Origin: Palaemon carinicauda
Lineage: Eukaryota > Arthropoda > Malacostraca > Decapoda > Palaemonidae
DNA: 64,000 nucleotides
Assembly (NCBI RefSeq): GCF_036898095.1
Contig: NC_090745.1
Coordinates: 85,893,217 to 85,957,216 of the forward strand
Direction of reading: 5' to 3'
Below, piece after piece: positions 56,480 through 64,000 of this stretch. A program made the position numbers and the translations under genes. Within the stretch, counting starts at the first letter, position 1; each line of letters opens with the position of its first letter. The notes below the pieces were generated by a model, which worked only from the letters and a program-made list of their open reading frames with translations, was not told the origin of the DNA and did no database searches.

Positions 56480-57460
56480 TTTTTGTTAATGCTATCATTA
56501 TTATTTCCATGGATCTTTGAGTTGTATCTAGCTTATGCTCTAAGTCTTTTTAAGGCTCTAAGTTTCTGATGCATAAGTTATTACTGCTAGGACCATCTGA
56601 GGAAATATTTTTGTTTTTAGAGAAAGTGACATTTTTCTTTTCATAGCTTTATTTTGTTTACCAAGAGCCCTTCATGCTCTGTTCATCCTTTCTTTAATTT
56701 TGGCCTCATGTCCTTGGGGAACATAAGTACGAATATTCATTTACTATCTCTAGAGGTTCTTCCATAATCCTTATTTGTTGTCTTTCAGAATTTTCATTGA
56801 AGATCATCCTAGTTTTACTCATATTCATTTTCCGTCCTACATTTCTTCATTTTTTATTCAAATCTTTCTATCCCCTTTTTCAATTCGTCCCATGATTCAC
56901 TAAATAGAACTATGGCATCTACAAAAAAAGTTGTAATGTTAATTCATACATTTTCCCTATCTAAATTCTTAAAAACTTCTTCTAGACACTGTAGCAATAT
57001 CTAAGAGAGATGTCGTCTCCCTAACTAACTCCTTTCTCATTCTGAATTTACACCATCTTTATGTAGATTTAGGGTGGTTGTACTTCCCGTATAGATATCT
57101 TTAAGAGTTGTAACATAAGATTCTTCTATTCCTTGTCTTTAAAAGGTTTTCATAACTTTCGTAAGTTTTTGATAGAATCAAAAGCTTTCTCGTCGTCTAA
57201 AAAAGGTCATACATGTTGGTTTGTCACAATCTGTTGATTTTTCCATTAACTGGTTAACTACATGGATACTGTCAGTCGTTGAATACCTACTTCTAAAGCT
57301 TGTCTGCTCTCTTGGTTGATTAAAGTCTAGCTGTCTGCACCTTTCTATTCGGCCTAATTTGATCTTTGTAAATATTTTACATTTTACCGAGATCAAACTC
57401 ATTGGGCAGTAGTTTGTCAGGTCTTTTTTGGTCTCCCTTTTATGGGTTAGCGTAATGGTA
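56480..57460 (-). mobile_element. RTE-type LINE relic, second copy
   Basis: Minus-strand remains of the same RTE family as 6180-7370. At 57178-57402 the frame reads SLISVKCKIFTKIKLGRIER, then LDFNQPREQTSFRSRYST and THDSIHVVNQLMEKS-type sequence (RT motifs before motif A). Downstream toward 56480 are decayed AFDSIK, KGVSxGD and FFVDAIVLF blocks. Stops throughout. Confidence 0.8.
57178..57402 (-). pseudogene. reverse transcriptase fragment (RTE clade)
   Basis: 74 codons with the NQPREQTSFR block, highly similar to the corresponding part of the plus-strand copy near 6190. The following motif A (FIDYEKAFDS) is frameshifted to FFRRRESF in this copy. Confidence 0.75.
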
Positions 57461-57535
57461 AAGTTTTTCTAAGCTGTAGCTATAGATCATTCCTGCAGAT
57501 ATTTTGCGAAAAGTTCGAGTTTTATTCTTTTGAAA

Positions 57536-57538
<3 letters not shown>

Positions 57539-57581
<43 letters not shown>

Positions 57582-57637
57582 AGAGAGAGATTGATTGATT
57601 GATTGAAAGGATGCCAGAAAACTTTCAATCAATCAAT

Positions 57638-57684
<47 letters not shown>

Positions 57685-57690
57685 GTGGAT
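57539..57690. repeat. (CT)n tracts with a 31-bp perfect hairpin
   Basis: The left arm 57579-57609 (GA tract, then TTGATTGATTGATTGAAAG) is the exact complement of 57622-57652, with a 12-base loop. CT runs flank both sides. Confidence 0.9.
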
Positions 57691-57748
57691 ATACGAGGGG
57701 CCTCACACTGAGGGACCTGGGGGAACCCAAACATAGAATAAGGCAATA

Positions 57749-57782
57749 AGGCTCTCTCTCTCTCTCTCTCTTTCTACACACA

Positions 57783-57839
<57 letters not shown>
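57749..57839. repeat. (CT)n, (CA)n and (TA)n microsatellites
   Basis: CT run at 57749-57771, CA run at 57776-57815, TA run to 57839. Confidence 0.9.
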
Positions 57840-58662
57840 TATGTCCAATATTCTAATACAATCGATAAAGAAATTATTTTCGACTTAATATATGCAGTAA
57901 ATTTCAGTCGCCCCTCTCTCCTCTCCCCTGGTATATGTGTGTATCAACGTCAGATGTAAATATAAGTATCATTCGGGTTTTTAATGTTTGCTCTTGATCT
58001 TTTGGTGTGTATATTCCTTTTACTTTCTTGTTGTTTATTTTGCTGAATTTATTTCGATATGACCATTTTAAGGAGATTAAAACATGCGTTGGAAGACGTG
58101 TCAAGTCACAATAAAATTTTCGAGAGAGTGAGATCAATTCGCAGAAAACTCTGATATGAATCTTTTATTGGTTTGCTTTTTTTTTCTGTTTAGTATCTGA
58201 GGCGAAACTCCTATTTATTGAAAGTGGAAATTTAAATGGGATTACAACCTAATTTAGTTGCTACTCAATATTATTTGTAATATTGAAATGTGACATGATT
58301 AATAAATGTACGTGGCATGAAAACTTCATAATTCTATAATTCTTAAATAAGTTTACTGGTTCTAGATGTAATATATGTTGCGACAAAGCTGAGGTTTTGA
58401 TTGGCAAGGTAAATTGTTTCTATAGAATAATAGTACACTAGATAGAATGAAAACGAAAAAAAAGGAAAATCTTCAAAGAAATAGAAACCAGCCTTTTCTT
58501 TGGAGAAATATCTTATATGAAGAAATTAAAAAGTTTCATGAAATAAAGCTTGGAATTTACGAAAACCTTGAAACTTTAATAAACCTAAAACAATAATCAA
58601 TATCTTCCGCTCAATAGTTACTACATGAAGAATGTAGTAAAAAATATGTGGAAGATTGAAAT

Positions 58663-58708
<46 letters not shown>

Positions 58709-59094
58709 CCCCAAGTAGTAAACATTCATTATATATGAGCTGGAAATACAGATTTTGTGTTTGTGATACGAATCAAGCTGGAAAAAGTGGGGGAGACGCA
58801 ATTTGACGAGTCAAGACTTGCTGTTGGTTTATAGTTGAACGGAAGGATGCAGGTGCTCCAATAATTATAGATATATAACTAAAGACGTAGTCAGTTGTCA
58901 AGGTTTCCCGGCAATGTATAGTCATGTACTAAAAGTAATTGTAAAGATTACTGATGCAATGTTTTATTTATATTATCGGGATGCTGTTATTGCATAATGC
59001 GTATTCACCCTTTAAATGCAATCATAAGGAGAAAAGGGTTTCAGATACATGAAAAATCACTGTAAAATAGCTTAAAATTACGTCAACACCAGAG
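57840..59094. other. no recognised gene; one (CT)n tract
   Basis: A/T-rich DNA with a CT run at 58665-58706. Open frames here are short and without recognisable domains. Confidence 0.35.
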
Positions 59095-59879
59095 AGGCTT
59101 ACATTGCCCTCGACCCCCAGCTACTTTGGTTAGGTTTTCCGATCCTCCATTTTTGAACTTCCTGGATCCGCGTTTGTTATGGCTCATTTTATTTTTGCTT
59201 ACAAATACACAGAATAGTGTAGCCCATTTTCACACATTCTCCTGCGTCTTAATACACTTGACAACACTGATATTACGAAAGAAATCTTCTTCACTCAAGA
59301 GGTTAACTACTACCTGGAACTATTCAGTGGCTACTTTCCTCTTGGTAAGGGTAGAAGAGACTCTTTGGCTATGATAAGCAGCTGTTCTGGGAGAAGGATA
59401 CTCCAAAATCAAACCATTGTTCTCTAATCTTGGGTAATGCCATAGCCTCTGCACCCCGGTTTTCCACAATCTTGGGTTAGAGTTCTCTTGCTTGAGGGTA
59501 CAATTGGACACTATTCTACCTTTTTTCTTCCTCTTAGTTTTTTCTAAATGGCGTGTTGGGGTATGCTTAACAGAAGTGCCATGGATACCCAGTGGTCTAT
59601 CAAGAGGTTGACTTTTCCTTATCTATCTCTTTATCTTTTCAAAATCATCCTTATTGTCCTCCCTTCAGTTGAACTGGCTATCCTGGAGAGTATTTAGCCT
59701 TGCATGATGTATCGGCTCCGCATTGTTGGTAATTTTTCCCAACTTTTTATCTGTAGTCTATGGGTTTTGACAATCACTGCATTTATATTTCTGCACATAT
59801 TGTTTTTGCTATGATTACTGCTAATTTAGTTTTTAAGATTGATGAATCATTTCTATTGCCATTAATTCTTATACTGTCT

Positions 59880-60660
59880 GGAGACATTGAGCGAAGTCCG
59901 AGACCAATTCGTCCTAGACTTCGTTAGTGTTGTCTATTCTATTGCAATGTTCGTGGTCTGCATGCAATTATTCAAGACCTTACAGTTGCGTCCAGGCAGT
60001 ATGACATTCTTTTATGCTCAGAAACTTTGGTTTCTAATATGAAGCACTTATCTGACCTACTTAAAACTTGTTTTTAAGAAGCCAATAATTTTGAGACGGG
60101 ATGCCATTCCTAGGGCCAGGGGATTGGCGGTGTATATAGGACTGAGTATCCTGCTTTTCATAAGTCCTGTTATGAATGTGAATGTCATGACATTCAAGTA
60201 ATAAAAGTTTGTGGAAGGCATAAATTCTATTTGTGTTCGAACTACCGGAATCCAGACATGGATGATTCTATCTTTGATTGTCTTCTTACCATTATGGGTA
60301 AGATAGAAGAAGATGATAGAAAGGTATCTTTTGTTTTTTATGGTGATTTCAATGCTCGCCATAAGGAGTGATTAGATTCTCTTTCTCCTACTGATTGCCA
60401 TGGCTTAAGAGCTTTGAACTTTACCTCTGACTCAGGCTTCAGGTTGTGAGCAAATCATAAGTGAAGCTTCTCACAGGTCTGGTACCTACTTGGACCTCAT
60501 ATACACTGACTCCTCTGGCGTTATTACAAGTAAAGTTGGTTCTCCATGTGGGACATCTGATCATACCCTGATTTCATTCGCAGCGAAGACATAGCAGCCT
60601 GTCCCTGATGTGACACGCTCATATAGGATTTATATAAAATCTCTAGCCGACTGAATTGGC
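59880..60660 (+). pseudogene. LINE endonuclease domain, decayed
   Basis: SGDIERSPRPIRPRLR, then FYCNVRGLHAIIQDLTVAS, RQYDILLCSETLVSN (the catalytic Glu), CGRHKFYLCSNYRNPDM, FVFYGDFNARHKE (GDFN motif), and a decayed SDH region near 60555. Frame changes near 60075 and 60430 and several stops. Confidence 0.8.
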
Positions 60661-60675
60661 ATTCAGAGTGATCTT

Positions 60676-60862
60676 TCTATTATTATTGGAAAAGCAGGAT
60701 GCTATATTCCCAGGGGCTCCAACAGGGAAAATAGCCCAGTGAGGAAAGGAAACAAGGAAAAATAAAATATTTTAAGAACAGCAATAACAATAAAATAAAT
60801 ATTTCTTATATGAACTATAAAAACTTTAACAAAACAAGAGGAAGAAAAAAAAAGATAAAATA
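60676..60862 (-). mobile_element. inverted 3' tail of the same LINE/SINE family, inserted in the LINE
   Basis: On the minus strand this reads the usual 3' part: a block with ATTTATTTTATTGTTATTGC, then TTTCCTCACTGGGCTATTTT, CCCTGTTGGAGCCCCTGGGA, and CTGCTTTTCC followed by AATAATAATA. It splits the LINE between its endonuclease and RT parts, so it arrived after the LINE. Confidence 0.8.
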
Positions 60863-62880
60863 GTGAATTGGTCACAATTGTATAATAGGGTTGAACCTAT
60901 TCTTCCTTTGAATGAGAATATAATCAACATAATTAATAGGCGTATTCCTTCTCGTGTGCTAAGGTACCGAGTGATATACAACCCCTGGTTCAATGATGAT
61001 CGTAGACGTGCCTATTTGGAGAAGCAAGAGGCCTATCATCTTTGGAAGGGTAACATAACAGATTTGATATGGAATAACTATACTCAGTTTAGAGCTTTTG
61101 CTCAGAGAGTTTATGTTTCACTGAGAAGGCATACAATTTAACCATAAAAGAAACCCTTTCTGGTACAACCCAAGAACATAAGTGGTGGGCTACCCTTAAA
61201 TCTGCACATTTTGGTGGAGATGCAACAGTTACTTCTTTACTTAAACTAGATGGCTCTGTCACTCACTGTCCAAAGGAAAAGGCAACCCTTTTGGCTGATG
61301 TGTTTGACAGTAAGTTGAGTAATGAGACACTTGATTGTCCTCATTCCTGTTTTCCTTGGGCTAAACTAACTAGTATAGCTTTTCGATCTCGTGAAATTAA
61401 AGCTCTCTTGTTGGACCTTGATGTTTATGAAGGTGTAGACCCAAATGGTATTTTTTTTTTTCTAAAAGACTGCAGATTTCTTAGCTCCAAGGTTATCTGT
61501 TATTTAGTGCAAGTTAGCAAGAAGAGGTTCTTTTAGCACTTATTGGTCGTGTTACTCCATTATATAAAATTATTTGGAGTAGTTCAAGTCCAGCCGATTA
61601 CCGCCAAATTTCCACGAATCTCAGATTATCTAGTTTTTTAACGTCTTTTGGCAAAACGTCTAAATAAGTTTGCTGTATGTAATCATCTGTTCCCTAGTTT
61701 GCAATATAGCTTTCGTAAAGGCCTTGGAGCATGTAATGCCCTTCTTAAAATCTCCAATACTCTACAGAAATCCCTTGATTGTGGTTAGGAAGTTGAAGTT
61801 CGTATGATTGGCCTTGATTTTAGTGCTGTCTTTGACCATGGTAATCATGAGGCCCTTGTTTTCAAACTCAAACAATTTAGAGGGGGTGAGTCTTTTCTTA
61901 GTATCATTATTGAATTTTCAAGCGATAGATAGCAAAGTTGTTGTTGATGGGCACCATGGTGAGTATAGGATTGTGATATCTGGTGTTCCTCAGGGTAGTG
62001 TTCTTGGCCCATTACTTGTCATACTATATATACAGGGCATGTGGTTTGGCCTATAAAACAAGCTCGTTGCATATGTAGATGATGCTACTCTCTTTGCATT
62101 AATTTCATCTCCTGAATGTAGATCTGGGGTTGCTGAATTCCTTAATAGAGATCTAATTGAAATTAGTGAATGGTGCAAATATGGGGCATGAAGTTGAATT
62201 CTAATAAAACTCAAAATTTGATTGTAAGTAGGACGAGAACAGTGGCTCCTCAACATCTGGATCCCAGCATTGATAATATTTCTTTCACTCTGTATGTCTT
62301 AAAATTTTAGGTGTAATTCTCCACTGCAAATTTACTTGAGAAACACATAAGGTCTGTGTCTTCTTCAATTGCACAAAAAAATTCTTACCACGAAAGTCTT
62401 GTAAGATTTTCGGTGATCAATCTATTCTGAAGGTGTTTTAATTCTTTCAATCTACCTTATTTTGAATATCATTCTCTTGTCTGGTCTTCAGCTGCTGATT
62501 CTCATCTTAATTTGTTGGACAGGAACTTACGATCTATCATATTTCTTATTCCTGATCTAGCTATTAATCTCTGGCACCGTCGTTCAATTGGTTCTTTATG
62601 CATGTTGCACAATATTTTTCATAATTCTGACCATCCTTTACATTCAGATCTTCACCAACCGTACCATCCTGTTCGTAATGCTATGTATGCAGTTAATTAA
62701 TTCTAATAGTCTTGCCTTCTCCATCGTGAGGCTCAATAAATCTTCGAGTATACCATGTAGTAACATGGTATACTCGAAGATTTATTCTAGCTGTGACCAA
62801 GTTATGGAAAGATCTTCCTAATCGGGTAGTTGAATCAATTGAACTTGAAAAGTTTAATCTTACGGTAAATGTTTTTATGT
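60863..62880 (+). pseudogene. LINE linker and reverse transcriptase, decayed
   Basis: 60863-61141: NWSQLYNRVEPILPLNENI, then PSRVLRYRVIYNPWFNDDRR. 61291-61450: MADVFDSKLSNETL, REIKALLLDLDVYEGVDPNG. 61690-62110: GLGACNALLKISN, MIGLDFSAVFDHGNHEA (motif A, second Asp intact), SGVPQGSVLGPLL (motif B), AYVDDATLFA (motif C, YVDD). C-terminal block LDRNLRSIIFLIPDLAINLW near 62512. Multiple frameshifts. Confidence 0.8.
62735..62786. repeat. perfect 23-bp hairpin inside the LINE
   Basis: AATAAATCTTCGAGTATACC continues to CATG, then six bases TAGTAA, then the exact complement. Confidence 0.9.
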
Positions 62881-63095
62881 TGAACAGGCTGACATAAGTC
62901 GCTTTTCATAGTTTATATATTTGAAAGATCTGTTTTAACGTCGTAACTGCTCCTAAATATTTTATCTTAATTGTCCATTACTTCTCATGTAGTTTATTTA
63001 TTTTCTTATCTACTTTCCTCACTGGGCCATTTTTCCCCGTTGGAGCCGTAAGGCTTATAGCATCCCGCTTTTCCAACTAGGGTTGTATCTTAGCT

Positions 63096-63152
63096 AATAA
63101 TAATAATAATAATAATAACAATAAAAATAATAATAATAATAATAATAATAAC

Positions 63153-63180
<28 letters not shown>
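63096..63180. repeat. (TAA)n tail of the LINE
   Basis: TAA repeats with two ACAATAA-type interruptions, directly after the LINE 3' end. Confidence 0.9.
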
Positions 63181-63183
<3 letters not shown>

Positions 63184-63533
63184 GGGTTTATTTACTGCTA
63201 ATGATGAAATGGGTGGTATGGTGTCCATGGATTGCATAGTTGCATAGAGTCCATGTCTAATCAAAAGGGTCAGGAAACCTAAAATATAAACTAATTTATG
63301 GTACATAATGAAAATCTTTAAAAAATCTGTACTCATATTCTTCAAATTAAGTGGAACTGTTTGTGACTAACTATGTGGTAGAATAGTTTGTTTGGATCAT
63401 TAAAATGAATGACATGGCAAAAACGGATTTTTTCTTTTTGTTATCTCGGAAGATGATGCAGTTGCCTTTCGTAAACTTCTGGAAACAAGTATCATAGAAA
63501 AAAATAAAAGATGGATGGTGATCATTTTAAATA
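63181..63533. other. no recognised gene
   Basis: Between the LINE tail and the downstream region of the last exon. No feature was identified. Confidence 0.3.
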
Positions 63534-63539
63534 TTTATT
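63534..63539 (-). promoter_or_regulatory. candidate polyadenylation signal AATAAA
   Basis: AATAAA on the minus strand about 80 bases after the stop codon of the exon at 63619-63817. Not tested against transcript data, and the motif is common in A/T-rich DNA. Confidence 0.4.
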
Positions 63540-63618
63540 TCAGGATACACTAAATTTGAAAGAAGCTCTTGAAATACTAATATTCCCTCTTCATCTACTT
63601 GAAGTAAGTAGAGCTTTG

Positions 63619-63817
63619 TCACTGCACTGGATCACAGCCAAGGATTGGTCCTAAGATGCTGATATCAACGCTGTCCAGGGCCTCATTGAGCAGTGACTGC
63701 ACAGAGTCTTCAATCGTATCTCTAATAAACAATTCAGCGACGTTAACAACCAAATCGGAGACGATTTCCATAATCCAATTGAGTGGACCCAAGCCATGTA
63801 TGTCAACACTTATATGC
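63619..63817 (-). CDS. probable last coding exon, group-7-allergen/JHBP-like lipid-binding protein
   Basis: An acceptor (ATTCTTATTTTCAG before GCATATAAG) precedes a reading frame of about 65 codons that ends at a TGA at 63619-63621. The peptide SVDIHGLGPLNWIMEIVSDL, then VVNVAELFIRDTIEDSVQSL, then LNEALDSVDISILG has the look of the C-terminal amphipathic helix of BPI-fold arthropod proteins (JHBP/takeout and mite group 7 allergen types), where a GPLNW-like turn and a long helix of D/N-x-L spacing are usual. These are secreted hydrophobic-ligand carriers. Only this exon is in the window; the donor exon is to the right. The acceptor phase implies that two bases of the first codon come from it. 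Confidence 0.5.
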
Positions 63818-63853
63818 CTGAAAATAAGAATTTTAGACTTTTTAAAGAATAAT

Positions 63854-63869
63854 ACACACACACACACAT

Positions 63870-63906
<37 letters not shown>

Positions 63907-63916
63907 CATATATGTG

Positions 63917-63969
<53 letters not shown>
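63854..63969. repeat. compound CA/TA microsatellite
   Basis: CA block, TA block, short TATG sequence, second CA block, second TA block, ending near 63969. It lies in the intron just upstream of the exon at 63619-63817. Confidence 0.95.
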
Positions 63970-64000
63970 GGACAGTAAGCCATTGCTAAAGTGTGAGTTA

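Larger units (their letters stand above)
59095..63180 (+). mobile_element. degraded full-length LINE with (TAA)n tail
   Basis: The 5' UTR (59095-59600) shares blocks with the SINE-like copies. A single ORF2-like frame is scattered over 59880-62880: endonuclease, linker, RT with FSAVFD and GVPQGSVLGPLL, and C-terminal region. The 3' end is TCACTGGGCCATTTTTCCCC ... CAACTAGGGTTGTATCTTAG and a (TAA)n tail to 63180. Two interruptions are noted below. It is dead, with many stops. Confidence 0.85.

Overview
This window reads as intronic and intergenic DNA from an arthropod, most likely a decapod crustacean. It is dominated by transposable elements and microsatellites. Host coding sequence is a few short exons with GT/AG splice sites. 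Very long GA, TA, CA and TAA repeats and several retrotransposon lineages fill the rest. The species is not determined; a decapod is inferred from the repeat style, not from a diagnostic gene.

Host genes. Three exons on the minus strand (19909-20181, 5876-6073, 3985-4129) join in frame and match the N-terminal half of syntaxin-18, the ER t-SNARE. The SNARE and membrane-anchor exons must lie beyond the left edge. At the right end (63619-63817, minus) is a probable last coding exon of a mite group-7-allergen/JHBP-like secreted lipid-binding protein.

Left region (1-15.6 kb). An I/Jockey-type non-LTR retrotransposon is cut by the left edge. It is followed by a piggyBac-type MITE, an RTE-type LINE relic, a Tigger (pogo) deletion derivative, a long palindrome, and a piggyBac remnant with intact TIRs, a cysteine-rich tail and a core of microsatellites.

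Centre (15.6-49.7 kb). This is a nest of DIRS-type tyrosine-recombinase retrotransposons, all transcribed right to left. There are two families. Family A has five recognisable copies plus an orphan terminus; family B has two. The best copy, E2 (29170 to about 49614), carries Gag, RT, RNase H, a Dam-like domain and a tyrosine recombinase (YR), with inverted terminal repeats and an internal complementary region. E2 sits in another family A terminus, family B element E3 sits in the E2 5' terminus, and E4 sits inside the E3 RT gene. Both family B insertion points can be reconstructed without target-site duplication. Most other copies have lost RT and are non-autonomous. The YR reading frame overlaps the Dam-like domain in another frame in both families, with a conserved internal ATG.

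Right region (49.7-64 kb). It holds half of the same palindromic element split by a TA-flanked MITE, an inverted-repeat element with about 190-bp arms, SINE-like copies sharing both ends with a nearby LINE, a second RTE relic, a degraded full-length LINE (59.1-63.2 kb), and many compound microsatellites, some perfectly self-complementary.
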